A DNA stretch of 36,467 nt from Deltaproteobacteria bacterium (GTDB lineage: Bacteria > Myxococcota > Myxococcia > Myxococcales > 40CM-4-68-19). Each line of letters opens with the position of its first letter. Position 1 is the first letter of the stretch. Under the pieces are notes generated by a model. The model worked only from the letters and a program-made list of their open reading frames with translations. It was not told the DNA's origin and did no database searches. The stretch lies in NCBI GenBank assembly GCA_005879535.1, contig VBKI01000084.1:1-36467 (forward strand). Direction: 5' to 3'. Both the position numbers and the translations under genes were made by a program. This document shows positions 1-9,786 of this stretch, in pieces.

Positions 1-743
<743 letters not shown>

Positions 744-764
744 CGTTCGCGTCGTCTGGGCAGT

Positions 765-1544
765 GTGATGGGAGGACCTGTAGAGGCATCAGAGTCGCAG
801 GTCCTCGACCGACGAGCCATCCGACGCTGGCTGCCGCGGGTCGGCGTCACCCTTGCGTTGCTGGTCGTTACGCCGACGTGTGCGGTGGAAGCCGCGTACC
901 GGATCGAATTGCTGAATGTTCCGCGCCCGGTGCGACCCCGGCGCGAACTAGCGAAAATGGCTGCGGAAGCACTCTCGCTCGACTTGACGGGCTCGCCGGT
1001 CGCCGAGATCCGGCCAATCTGGCCTTGGCACGTTGCCGGCTTCCTCGCGGTGGCGTTCGGCAACGAATTTTTCCCTCTTGGGTCCCGGACCAGTCAGCAA
1101 ACGCTCAAAAGCAGCAGCCTTCAACGAGCGCGAGCGGTTCCTACAACCACGCTTGTGTATGACACGTTGATTGCCGCCGGGATACCGCCGGACTTTTACC
1201 GGCGGTTTGCCCTCCAGATGTGGATTAGCCGCAACTGGACCGGCGCCGAGGCACTCGCCGCGTGGGCGGATTCCAATCGCATGGCCGAACGAGCCCGCCT
1301 CCTTTACGGGAAGGAATTGTCCTCACTCGACGCGGTGGAGTTGGCGGGTCTGGTCAGCTTCCTCCGTGCTCCCTTCCGGATGCGAAAGTCAGCCGGGGCC
1401 TGGTTCGCCGCACGCCGGGATCTGTTGCAGCGCATGGCCGATACCCAGCTCATCACCGAGTCCGCTCGGGCGGCCGCGGATCGCCTTCCCCTGCCTGCGC
1501 CTCCGTTGACCACACCCGCCTCCGATGCTGTAGATGGCCCTTGA
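765..1544 (+). CDS. Membrane protein resembling a degenerate GT51 (penicillin-binding-protein-type) transglycosylase
   Basis: This 259-residue protein begins GTG (765) or ATG (768), 21 bp after prkA. A short basic N-terminus is followed by one membrane segment (about 26-46, [20 protein letters not shown]), as in peptidoglycan transglycosylases. Residues about 155-245 follow the order of the C-terminal half of a GT51 domain: [17 protein letters not shown] resembles the E...LE..LSK.EIL segment, [20 protein letters not shown] resembles AA..YFGK...LS..EAALLAGL, then RAPFRM, a Arg-rich helix, and [10 protein letters not shown] at the end. The GT51 catalytic Glu motif (EDxxFxxHxG) and the GGST motif are not visible, so glycosyltransferase activity is unlikely. 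Codons are less GC-biased than in the neighbours, and the gene splits the normally adjacent prkA and yeaH, which suggests a late insertion. The fold assignment is my inference from motif order. Confidence 0.6.
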   Translation: MMGGPVEASESQVLDRRAIRRWLPRVGVTLALLVVTPTCAVEAAYRIELLNVPRPVRPRRELAKMAAEALSLDLTGSPVAEIRPIWPWHVAGFLAVAFGNEFFPLGSRTSQQTLKSSSLQRARAVPTTTLVYDTLIAAGIPPDFYRRFALQMWISRNWTGAEALAAWADSNRMAERARLLYGKELSSLDAVELAGLVSFLRAPFRMRKSAGAWFAARRDLLQRMADTQLITESARAAADRLPLPAPPLTTPASDAVDGP

Positions 1545-1786
1545 TTGGGCCTCCCGGCTTCGCCGTCGAGTGTCGAGGCACCTTCCGTAGGCCGAGGCAC
1601 GCTGAATTTCATTGGCGGATGCTCCCTGCGTGCGTCCGTTCCGGCGAGGGGTCGGTCATGCGCGTGTGTCTTCAATGCATGAAGGACCGGGGCAGGCTTC
1701 CCGTCCCGTGAGCTGCTGCGCAACGCTCGGTACAACAACTTTGATCGGCCGCACTTGGGGGCTACACTGACCTGTGGAGGCCCCGG
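1545..1786 (+). other. Intergenic region upstream of yeaH
   Basis: These 242 bases hold no convincing gene. They contain a short inverted repeat (1670-1684, CTTCA-atgca-TGAAG) of doubtful meaning, the predicted yeaH promoter at 1741-1768, and a strong Shine-Dalgarno GGAGG at 1776-1780, six bases before the GTG start of yeaH. Confidence 0.5.
1741..1768 (+). promoter_or_regulatory. Predicted sigma-70-type promoter for yeaH-spoVR-psiE
   Basis: TTGATC (1741-1746) and TACACT (1763-1768) are separated by 16 bp, each matching 4 of 6 consensus bases. Transcription would start near 1775, giving a short leader before GTG 1787. This would let yeaH-spoVR be expressed apart from prkA. It is a pattern match only. 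Confidence 0.4.
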
Positions 1787-2896
1787 GTGCCGCTGAAGAT
1801 CAAACAGGACCACAGCCGGTTTCGCGAGATCATCCGCGGGCGGATCAAGGAGAACCTTCGCAAGTACATCCAGAAGGGGGAGATGATCGGGAAGAAGGGG
1901 AAGGACCTGATCACCATCCCCGTCCCGTCCATCGACATCCCGCACTTCCGATACGGCCACAAGGACCAGGGCGGCGTCGGCCAAGGCGACGGCCAGCCCG
2001 GCACCGTGCTCGCTCCCGGAGCCGTGGAAGGCGACGGCAAGGGCAAGGCGGGGCAGGGCGAAGGACAGCACTCGCTGGAAGTCGATCTCTCGCTCGACGA
2101 GCTCGCCGACATCCTGGGCGAGGAGCTGGCGCTCCCGCGCATCCAGAGCAAGGGCAAGAAGAACCTCACCACGCCCAAGGTGAAGTACACGGGCGTGCAC
2201 ACGACCGGCCCCGAATCGCTTCGACACTTCAAGCGCACCTACAAGCAGGCGCTGAAGCGGAGCATCGCGTCCGGGACGTACAACCCGCTGATCCCGATCG
2301 TCATTCCGACCCGCGAGGACAAGAGGTACCGGAGCTGGCGGCTCACCGAGCTGCCGCAGTCCAATGCGGTAGTGATCTACATGATGGACGTCTCCGGCTC
2401 GATGGGCGACGAGCAGAAGGAGATCGTCCGCATCGAGAGCTTCTGGATCGACACCTGGCTGCGCGCCAACTACAAGGGCCTCGAGACCCGCTACATCATC
2501 CACGACGCGGTGGCGCGCGAGGTGGATCGCGAGACGTTCTTCCATACCCGCGAGTCCGGCGGGACGATGATCAGCTCCGCCTACAAGCTCTGCCGCGACA
2601 TCATGGACGGGGAATACGATTCCGGCTCCTGGAACATCTACCCGTTCCATTTCTCCGACGGCGACAACTGGAGCGCAGACGACACGCGGACCTGCGTCTC
2701 GCTGCTCAAGGGCGAGATCCTGCCCAAGGTGAACCAGTTCGCGTACGGGCAGGTGGAGAGCCCCTACGGCAGCGGCCAGTTCATCAAGGATCTGCGCGAG
2801 GCCTTCGACGCGGTCGAGAACGTCGCGCTTTCCGAGATCGCCAACAAGGACGCCATCTACAACTCCATCAAGGACTTCCTCGGGAAGGGCTCTTAG
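1787..2896 (+). CDS. yeaH: YeaH/DUF444 family protein (VWA-like partner of PrkA)
   Basis: This 369-residue protein starts at GTG 1787, chosen because GGAGG lies six bases upstream and the N-terminus [19 protein letters not shown] is typical of DUF444. A VWA-like metal site is visible around residue 200 ([14 protein letters not shown], the DxSxS pattern), followed by the characteristic [10 protein letters not shown] and [14 protein letters not shown] segments. A Gly/Lys/Gln-rich low-complexity stretch spans about 65-95. DUF444 proteins are cytoplasmic and co-occur with PrkA and SpoVR in stress and sporulation regulons; their biochemical role is not settled. The TAG stop shares one base with the GTG start of spoVR, so the two are translationally coupled. 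Confidence 0.93.
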   Translation: MPLKIKQDHSRFREIIRGRIKENLRKYIQKGEMIGKKGKDLITIPVPSIDIPHFRYGHKDQGGVGQGDGQPGTVLAPGAVEGDGKGKAGQGEGQHSLEVDLSLDELADILGEELALPRIQSKGKKNLTTPKVKYTGVHTTGPESLRHFKRTYKQALKRSIASGTYNPLIPIVIPTREDKRYRSWRLTELPQSNAVVIYMMDVSGSMGDEQKEIVRIESFWIDTWLRANYKGLETRYIIHDAVAREVDRETFFHTRESGGTMISSAYKLCRDIMDGEYDSGSWNIYPFHFSDGDNWSADDTRTCVSLLKGEILPKVNQFAYGQVESPYGSGQFIKDLREAFDAVENVALSEIANKDAIYNSIKDFLGKGS

Positions 2897-5598
2897 TGAA
2901 CGAGAACAAGGACACCCGCCTTCCACCGCACCTGAGTGACATCCAGCGCGAGATCGAGGGGTACGCGAAGGGGTTCGGGCTCGACTTCTACGAGACCATC
3001 TTCGAGGTCCTCGGCTACGACGAGATCAACATGGTGGCCGCCTACGGCGGCTTCCCCAACCGCTACCCGCACTGGCGGTTCGGGATGGAGTACGAGCAGC
3101 TCTCCAAGGGATACGAGTACGGCCTCTCGAAGATCTACGAGATGGTGATCAACAACAATCCCTCGTACGCATACCTGCTCGAGTCCAACATGGACGTGGA
3201 CCAGAAGCTGGTGATGGCCCACGTCTACGGCCACGTCGACTTCTTCAAGAACAACTACTCGTTCCAGCACACCAACCGGAAGATGATGGACGAGATGGCG
3301 AACCACGCCACCAGGCTTCGCCGCATCATCGACAAGGTGGGTATCGAGCCGGTGGAGACGTTCATCGACCGGTGCTTCTCGCTGGAGAACCTGATCAATC
3401 AGCACGCGCCGCACTTTCCCGCCAAGAGCCGCGACGAGGTGGTCGAGCAGCCGATCGAGGTTCGCGGGTTCAAGACGGACCGCGAGTACATGTCGCACTT
3501 CATCAACCCGCAGGCCTTCCTCGACGAGCAGCGCAAGAAGCTCGAGGACGAGCGGGCACAGAAGAAGAAGTTTCCCGAGAAGCCGGAGCGCGACGTGCTG
3601 GCGTTCCTGATCGAGCACGCGCCGCTGGAGCGCTGGGAAGCGGACGTGCTCTCCGTGATTCGCGAGGAGGCGTATTACTTCGCGCCGCAAGGGCAGACGA
3701 AGATAGCAAACGAAGGCTGGGCATGTATCGAGAAACACTCGCGAATTTTCACTTCGCGAGGTCTGGTGACGATGGGCGAGTTGGTCGACGGACTGGCCGA
3801 CAAGGTTTCGGACGGCGAGTGCGCGCGACGCGTATGCGACCGCAACATCATAAAGGACCATGCGACCGTCTCGATCCGCACGCGACGTGGCCTCAAGCTC
3901 ACTGGCTCGAACAATCACCGCATCGTCGCGACCAATGGGTCGTGGGTTCGGCTTGATGAGCTTTCTATCGGCGCGCGAGTCCGGGTTTCGGGAGGCGCCG
4001 GCATCTGGCCGCACGACCGCATACCGCTGAGCTGGCGCCCTCCGCGGCGAATGACGCAAAAGGATGTCGCCGATCGCGCCGGCGTGTCACATCAGACCGT
4101 TGCTCGTGCGCTCTCGGGTCTGCGTATTCGCAAGAATCCCGAGCGCGTGGCGACCGCGCTGGCGCTCTATTCCAGCGCTGAGAACGTGGCTCTGCAGGAG
4201 CAGTTGCCTTCCAAACGTGAAGCGATCGCCGTGCCGGATGAGGTAAGCCCCGACCTGGGCGCATTCCTTGGGTACCTGGTCGGAGACGGCCACATCAGCC
4301 GGGTCAAACACCATCTCGGACTCACCACTGCGGACGTCGAGTGCATCGAGCACTTCGCATCTCTGGTCCACGGACTCTTCGGACTGCGTTGCATCGTGAA
4401 GTGGGATGATGGCCGGTACCGCGTGCTGGTTCATTCGGAGAATGTTTCTGACCTCCTCGTCGAGGAATTGGGTCTGACTCACGGCCCGAGTGCACGTCAC
4501 AAGCAGGTCCCAGAGGCCGTTCTTCGGTCCCCAAAGGAAGTCGTCGCTCCGTTCCTTCGCGCGTACTTCGATTGCGATGGCTACGCCGGAAGGCAGGGCG
4601 TCATCCTCGGCACCTCCAGCGAGGTGATGAGCGAGCAAGTGCAACTCATCCTGTTGAACTTCGGCATTCTCAGCCGGCGCAGGCCACAGCAGGACGGGTG
4701 CTGGCACGTGGTGATCGTGGGCGCATCGGCCGAGAAGTTCCTCAACGAGATTGGCTTCGGTCTGTCCCGCAAGCAGCAGGCGCTCACCGACTACGTCCAC
4801 CAGCGGAAGTGGTTCAAGGAAGAGAAGTGGGAAGACGAGATCGTCGAGATCACCCACGGTCGCGCGGACGTCTACGACATCTCCGTTGAGGAAACGCACC
4901 GCTACGCCGCCTGCGGGTTCATCAACCACAACTCGTACTGGCACTCGACGATCATGACCACCCGCGCCCTCAAGGACAGCGAGATCGTCGACTACGCCGA
5001 CCACCACTCGGGCACCATGGGCACGCGCCCCGGCGCCATCAATCCGTACAAGCTTGGCATAGAGCTCTGGCGTTTCATCGAGGATCGCTGGAACAAGGGC
5101 CGCTTCGGCAAGGAATACGACGAGTGCGACGATCTCCGCGCCCGCCGGGCCTGGGACAAGAAGCTGGGCCTGGGCCGCCAGAAGATCTTCGAGGTCCGCA
5201 AGCACTACAACGACGTCACCTTCATCGACGAATTCCTCACCGCTGACTTCGCCGCCGAGCAGAAGCTGTTCGTCTACGGGTTCAACGAGAAGGCGAACCG
5301 CTGGGAGATCCTCGACCGCGAGTTCCAGAAGGTGAAGAAGAAGCTGCTCCAGCAGCTGACCAACTTCGGCCAGCCGATCATCGAGGTGATCGACGGCAAT
5401 TTCGAGAACCGCGGCGAGCTCCTCCTCGCGCACCGCCACGACGGCGTCGATCTGCGCATCGACTACGCGAAGGACACGCTGGTCAACCTGCAGGCGATGT
5501 GGCGCCGGCCGGTAGGCATCGTCACCCGCGTCGACGGCAAGGGCGTGCTCATGCGCTTCGACGGCCGCGACCATACCGACCGCAAGGTCGAGCTCTGA
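2896..5598 (+). CDS. spoVR: SpoVR family protein interrupted by an in-frame intein
   Basis: The precursor is 900 residues, far longer than the usual roughly 500. It starts at GTG 2896, overlapping the yeaH stop; the N-terminus (LPPHLSDIQREIEGYAKGFG) is typical SpoVR. Residues 1-276 are the N-extein, 277-679 an intein, and 680-900 the C-extein. Removing the intein restores QTKIANEGWA/SYWHS, the most conserved His-containing SpoVR motif, and a normal 497-residue protein. SpoVR (YcgB in E. coli) works with PrkA and YeaH in stationary-phase or spore-cortex functions; its reaction is not known. The last N-extein codons before the intein (ATA, GCA, GAA, GCA) are atypical for this GC-rich gene. Without protein splicing the SpoVR core would be disrupted, so function depends on the intein being active. 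Confidence 0.95.
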   Translation: MNENKDTRLPPHLSDIQREIEGYAKGFGLDFYETIFEVLGYDEINMVAAYGGFPNRYPHWRFGMEYEQLSKGYEYGLSKIYEMVINNNPSYAYLLESNMDVDQKLVMAHVYGHVDFFKNNYSFQHTNRKMMDEMANHATRLRRIIDKVGIEPVETFIDRCFSLENLINQHAPHFPAKSRDEVVEQPIEVRGFKTDREYMSHFINPQAFLDEQRKKLEDERAQKKKFPEKPERDVLAFLIEHAPLERWEADVLSVIREEAYYFAPQGQTKIANEGWACIEKHSRIFTSRGLVTMGELVDGLADKVSDGECARRVCDRNIIKDHATVSIRTRRGLKLTGSNNHRIVATNGSWVRLDELSIGARVRVSGGAGIWPHDRIPLSWRPPRRMTQKDVADRAGVSHQTVARALSGLRIRKNPERVATALALYSSAENVALQEQLPSKREAIAVPDEVSPDLGAFLGYLVGDGHISRVKHHLGLTTADVECIEHFASLVHGLFGLRCIVKWDDGRYRVLVHSENVSDLLVEELGLTHGPSARHKQVPEAVLRSPKEVVAPFLRAYFDCDGYAGRQGVILGTSSEVMSEQVQLILLNFGILSRRRPQQDGCWHVVIVGASAEKFLNEIGFGLSRKQQALTDYVHQRKWFKEEKWEDEIVEITHGRADVYDISVEETHRYAACGFINHNSYWHSTIMTTRALKDSEIVDYADHHSGTMGTRPGAINPYKLGIELWRFIEDRWNKGRFGKEYDECDDLRARRAWDKKLGLGRQKIFEVRKHYNDVTFIDEFLTADFAAEQKLFVYGFNEKANRWEILDREFQKVKKKLLQQLTNFGQPIIEVIDGNFENRGELLLAHRHDGVDLRIDYAKDTLVNLQAMWRRPVGIVTRVDGKGVLMRFDGRDHTDRKVEL
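3724..4932 (+). mobile_element. SpoVR intein with LAGLIDADG homing endonuclease (403 residues)
   Basis: The borders are clear: the intein begins with Cys1 (TGT 3724) after EGWA and ends in GFINHN with Ser+1 (TCG 4933), the His-Asn/Ser arrangement of class 1 inteins. Block A is CIEKHSRIFTSRGLVTMGEL. Block B is LTGSNNHRIVATNG, with Ser in the usual Thr position of TxxH and the His present. The C-terminal blocks are VYDISVEETHRYAACGFINHN without gaps. The endonuclease has both LAGLIDADG helices, LGAFLGYLVGDGHIS (Asp at intein residue 188) and FLRAYFDCDGYAG (Asp at 285), 97 residues apart. All splicing and endonuclease residues I can check are present, so both activities look intact. Codons are less GC-rich at third positions than in the exteins, consistent with lateral arrival. 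Confidence 0.93.
4051..4170 (+). other. LacI-like helix-turn-helix embedded in the intein
   Basis: Intein residues 110-149 read MTQKDVADRAGVSHQTVARA and then LSGLRI..NPERVATAL. This is the pattern of a LacI-family DNA-binding headpiece (T..DVA..AGVS..TVSRAL) ending in a hinge-like helix. It sits between splicing block B and the first LAGLIDADG helix, where some inteins carry a DNA-recognition insert. A role in target-site binding by the endonuclease, or in controlling transcription, is inference. Confidence 0.75.
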
Positions 5599-6095
5599 TG
5601 GAAGGGACCGGCCCCGTGATCGAGAAGGGGCTGCGGGGAGGCGTTGCCCGGGCGTTCAGCCTCACCGAGGACGTCGTCTACGCCGGCATGGGTATCCTGC
5701 TCGCATTCAGCGCGGCGGCGCTGCTCGTCTCCGGCGCCATCGAGCTCTGGCGCGCCACGATGGAGGGCGCGCCGCTCAAGGCCGTGATTGGGCTGCTCGA
5801 CAGGACGCTGCTGGTGCTAATGCTCGTCGAGCTGCTCTACACCGTACGCGTCTCCTTCCGGCAGCATGCGCTGTTGCCGGAGCCGTTCCTGATTGTGGGT
5901 CTGATCGCGGCGACGCGCAGGATCCTCGTGGTCACGGCGGAGTTCTCGGTGAAGGGCGAGGCACAGCCCGGACGCTTTCGGGAAGGAATGGTGGAGATCG
6001 GCTTACTCACCGTGATGGTGGTGGCGCTGGTCGGATCCCTCCTGATGCTCCGCCGCCGCGAGCAAGCGGCAAGGCCTGTCGTCGTCGAGAGCTGA
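5598..6095 (+). CDS. PsiE-family (phosphate-starvation-inducible E) membrane protein
   Basis: This 165-residue protein starts at ATG 5598, which overlaps the TGA stop of spoVR (TGATG), so coupled translation is likely. Four hydrophobic segments are visible at roughly 28-48, 62-82, 92-112 and 132-152. The middle signature LVLMLVELLYTVRVSFRQH, then LPEPFLIVGLIAATRRILV, is diagnostic of the PsiE family. The soluble tail is short. PsiE proteins are inner-membrane proteins of unknown biochemical role, induced by phosphate starvation in E. coli. Its place behind spoVR suggests stationary-phase co-expression here. The next gene is convergent, six bases away, with no room for a terminator. Confidence 0.85.
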   Translation: MEGTGPVIEKGLRGGVARAFSLTEDVVYAGMGILLAFSAAALLVSGAIELWRATMEGAPLKAVIGLLDRTLLVLMLVELLYTVRVSFRQHALLPEPFLIVGLIAATRRILVVTAEFSVKGEAQPGRFREGMVEIGLLTVMVVALVGSLLMLRRREQAARPVVVES

Positions 6096-6101
6096 TCGCA
6101 G

Positions 6102-7142
6102 TCACCTCCAGCGGAACACGCGCAACGCCGCGAAGAACGTGACCGCCGCGGTCAGCGCCAGAAGCCCGAGCTGCCCGGCGACGGCGACCACACCCGCGCC
6201 ATCGATCATCACTGCCCTGACCGCGTCATTCAGGGCGGTCAGCGGCAACACCCGCAGGAAGGGCTGTACGGCGTCCGGAAAGCGCGCGGTGGAGAAGAAG
6301 ACGCCGGAGCCCACGAACATCGGCAGCATCACCAGGTTGATGAGCCCGCTGACCGTCTGCGTATTCTGCGCCCGCGAGGCGACGAGCAAGCCGATCCCCG
6401 CGAACGCCAGCGCGCCCACGAGCGAGATCCCGAGCAGCAGAGGGATCGACCCGGCGACGCCCACGCGGAAGACGAGCCAGGCGAATCCCAGCAGGACCGG
6501 CAGCTCCAACAAGAGGAACAGCGCGCGCATCACCACGAACGACCAGAGAAACTGCGCGCGCGACATGGGCGTCGCCACCAGCCGCTTGAGCAGCTTCTTC
6601 GTCCGCATCTCCGTGACCACGTAACCGATGCCCCACATCCCCGCCGACATGAGGTTCATCCCGAGCAGCCCCGGGATGAGGAAGTCGATGTAGCGCGAGC
6701 CCGGCTCGGTCACCGGCTTGTCGATCGTCGCGGGAGACCCAGGTGGATGCAGCGCCGCGTCGGCGAGAGCGCGGGCCAGGCGGCTCTCTGGCCGCGCGGG
6801 ATCGTAGAGATACGAGATCGGCGGGCCGGGCAGCACGACGAGGTCCACCTTGCCGGTGCGCAGCGCCTCCCGCGCCGCCGGTTCGTCGAGAGGGCGCGAA
6901 CGGAGCTGCGGGTCGGAACGGAGGGCGCGGTCGAGCTCGGCGGACGCCACCGCGATGGCCGCCGGTTCGGCGGGACGGTTCCGGAACGCGATCCCCAGCG
7001 CGATGGAGAGCAGCAAGGGAAAGCCGAATGTCCAGAACACCGCTCCCGGCTCGCGGAAGAAGAGCCGCAGGCGGGCCAGGGTCAGCTCCCACAGGGCGGG
7101 GCTGATCGAGGCGGACCTCAAGCCGGCGGTCGGAGCGTTCAT
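6102..7142 (-). CDS. ABC-2 type transporter permease
   Basis: This 346-residue integral membrane protein starts at ATG 7142, overlapping the stop of the ATPase gene by four bases (ATGA). One N-terminal membrane helix (about 38-55, FWTFGFPLLLSIALGIAF) precedes a periplasmic domain (about 60-165). Five helices follow, with the ABC-2 signature region IPGLLGMNLMSAGMWGIGYV and GSGVFFSTARFP. This is the layout of drug, antibiotic or polysaccharide exporters of the DrrB/YhhJ class. With the upstream ATPase it forms a complete half-transporter that would work as a dimer of each subunit. The substrate cannot be deduced. Confidence 0.9.
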   Translation of the reverse strand: MNAPTAGLRSASISPALWELTLARLRLFFREPGAVFWTFGFPLLLSIALGIAFRNRPAEPAAIAVASAELDRALRSDPQLRSRPLDEPAAREALRTGKVDLVVLPGPPISYLYDPARPESRLARALADAALHPPGSPATIDKPVTEPGSRYIDFLIPGLLGMNLMSAGMWGIGYVVTEMRTKKLLKRLVATPMSRAQFLWSFVVMRALFLLLELPVLLGFAWLVFRVGVAGSIPLLLGISLVGALAFAGIGLLVASRAQNTQTVSGLINLVMLPMFVGSGVFFSTARFPDAVQPFLRVLPLTALNDAVRAVMIDGAGVVAVAGQLGLLALTAAVTFFAALRVFRWR

Positions 7143-8050
7143 TCGCGCAGGCGCCTTCCGGTCAGGTGGACGAAGACGTCCTCGAGCGTCGCATGGTGCG
7201 TAGAGAGCCGCGTCAACCCGAGCGGCTCCGCGCGGGCGAGGATGGCCGGGAGCGCGACGTGGAGCTGCTCCACGGTGAGCGCCACGCCATCCGCGCTCCG
7301 CCGGGCGCTGCGCACGGAGGGGAGTCCGCTCCAGCCGTCGGTCTGCGTCGGACTCTCGGTAGCGAACTCGACGACCTGCTGGCCTCCGAGAGAAGCGATC
7401 AACTCTTGTGGCGTTCCGAGCGCGATCACCTTGCCCTTGTCGACGATGGCGACGCGGTCGCAGAGCCGCTCGGCCTCGTCCATGTAATGCGTCGTGAGCA
7501 GCACCGTCCTGCCGCGCGAGCGGAACCCGAGGACGACGTCCCAGAGCTGCCGCCGCGACTGCGGGTCCAGGCCCGTGGTGGGCTCGTCGAGGAAGAGCAG
7601 CTCCGGATCGCTGACCAGCGCACAGGCGACGGCGAGGCGCTGCTTCTGCCCGCCCGAGAGCCGTTCCGTCCACGATGCGCGCTTGTCGGACAATCCGACC
7701 AGCTCGAGCACTTCGTCGAGCGGGCGCCCGCGCAGATAGAACGAGCGGAACATGCGCAGGTTCTCCTCCACCGTCAGCTTGTCCGGCAGGTGCGTCTCCT
7801 GGAGGGAGACGCCCAGCCTCTGCCGGAGCGCGCGCTCGTCGCGCTCCCAGCGCATCCCCAGCACCTCGACGCTGCCTGCGGTGGGCTCGTTGAGGCCTTC
7901 GAGGATCTCCACCGTGGTCGTTTTTCCGGCGCCGTTGGGGCCGAGCAGGCCGAAGCACTCGCCGGCGCGCACTTCCAGATCGAGCCCGTCCACGGCAACG
8001 AGATCGCCGTACTTCTTCACCAGCCGTTCACAGCGGAGCGCGGACGCCAC
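7139..8050 (-). CDS. ABC transporter ATP-binding protein (ABC-2 exporter ATPase)
   Basis: This 303-residue ATPase starts at GTG 8050, three bases after the helicase stop; an upstream extension would run into helicase coding sequence. Walker A (GPNGAGKTTT) is near residue 38, the Q-loop at LQETHLPDKLTVEENL, the signature LSGGQKQRLAVA near 135, Walker B with catalytic Glu (LLFLDEPTTGLDP) near 155, and the H-loop TTHYMDEAE near 190. A C-terminal domain of about 90 residues (TLEDVFVHLTGR) is typical of DrrA-type exporter ATPases. It energises the overlapping permease gene downstream. It may also be co-transcribed with the damaged helicase gene upstream. Confidence 0.95.
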   Translation of the reverse strand: MASALRCERLVKKYGDLVAVDGLDLEVRAGECFGLLGPNGAGKTTTVEILEGLNEPTAGSVEVLGMRWERDERALRQRLGVSLQETHLPDKLTVEENLRMFRSFYLRGRPLDEVLELVGLSDKRASWTERLSGGQKQRLAVACALVSDPELLFLDEPTTGLDPQSRRQLWDVVLGFRSRGRTVLLTTHYMDEAERLCDRVAIVDKGKVIALGTPQELIASLGGQQVVEFATESPTQTDGWSGLPSVRSARRSADGVALTVEQLHVALPAILARAEPLGLTRLSTHHATLEDVFVHLTGRRLRE

Positions 8051-8052
8051 AG

Positions 8053-8894
<842 letters not shown>

Positions 8895-8907
<13 letters not shown>

Positions 8908-9728
8908 GCGTCGAGCCCGTTGCGGTTCAGCACGTTGGCGATGAGCTCGGTGTCGGTGCGCAGGTTGCAGAAGATGATCGCGCTCTCCGGGTCCTCGCGC
9001 TCGATCAGGTAGAGGAGGTTGCGCGGCTTCGGGTACTGGTCGACCAGGTGGTACAGCACGTTGTGGATGTGCTCCACCGTGAAGACGTCTCCCGAAAGCA
9101 GGATCGTCTCGGGGTTGCGCAGGTACTTCTGCGCGAGCTGGTCGATGTCCGGCGGAACGGTTGCGGAGAAGAGCAGCGTCTGGCGGTCGGACGGCAGCCG
9201 GTCGAGGATGCGCGTGACCTCCTCGTAGAAGCCGGCGGAGAGCATCTCGTCGGCTTCGTCCAGCACTGCGATGCGCGCAGTGTCCAGCTTGAGGTTCCCC
9301 CGGCGGATGTGGTCGTAGACCCGCCCGGGCGTTCCCACGATGACCTCTGCTCCCTCCGTCAGCGCGTCGGTCTGGGCGCCCATCCCGGCGCCCCCGTAGA
9401 TGGCGACGACACGGAGGTCCTTGTACTTGCCCAGCGCTTCGATCTCCTGCGCGACTTGCAGCGCCAGCTCGCGCGTGTTGCAGAGCACCAGGGCCGACGC
9501 CTTGCGGGTGGCCGAGGGGATGCGCTCGAGCAACGGAATCCCGAACGCGGCCGTCTTCCCGGTGCCCGTCTTGCTTCGGCAGATCAGGTCGCGGCCGGCG
9601 AGGATCGGACCGAACACGGCCACCTGCACCGGCGTGGGGGTGGTGTATCCCCGTTCGGCGATTCCCTTGCGCAGCTCTTCGGAGATTGGAAGATCAGCGA
9701 AGCTTGTAGTGGCGACGTAATCGCTCAT
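8895..9728 (-). CDS. DEAD-box helicase, N-terminal fragment
   Basis: The frame runs from ATG 9728 (MSDYVATTSFADLPIS) to TGA 8895, 277 residues. It holds the Q motif (TPTPVQ), Walker A (SKTGTGKT), GG, TPGR, DEAD, SAT, and the start of the second RecA domain (SAIIFCNLRTDTELIA). It ends with three residues (WPR) that do not belong to the family. On its own it lacks motifs V and VI, which are needed for ATP hydrolysis. Confidence 0.75.
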
Positions 9729-9735
9729 CGTCTGC

Positions 9736-9764
9736 TTGAAGAGGAAAAAGTTAGCCTGTATAGC
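9736..9764 (+). promoter_or_regulatory. Predicted rpoH promoter, overlapping heat-shock-like -35
   Basis: TTGAAG (9736-9741) and TATAGC (9759-9764) are 17 bp apart, a fair sigma-70-type match, predicting a start near 9771 and a leader of about 16 bases before ATG 9787. The same -35 extended by one base reads CTTGAA (9735-9740), the consensus -35 of sigma-32 promoters, though the -10 is not a good CCCCAT match. The -10 is nearly palindromic and could also serve the divergent helicase gene. Confidence 0.4.
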
Positions 9765-9786
9765 ACCGCACCTTCTCGGAATACAG

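Noticed and set aside
1670-1684. Short inverted repeat CTTCA-atgca-TGAAG before yeaH
   Set aside because: A five-base stem is expected by chance. It has no T-run, and no clear position relative to the promoter.
1774-2895. Upstream extension of the spoVR frame through yeaH (1274-codon open frame)
   Set aside because: The extension is the out-of-frame shadow of yeaH. SpoVR homology begins at GTG 2896.
1304-2926. 540-codon minus-strand open frame over the GT51-like gene and yeaH
   Set aside because: It is antisense to yeaH, has low-complexity Val/Leu/Asp/Glu/Arg content typical of reverse frames in GC-rich DNA, and shows no family motif.
9736-9786. Upstream TTG start extending rpoH by 17 residues
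   Set aside because: The TTG coincides with the predicted -35 box, and the extra residues are not RpoH-like.
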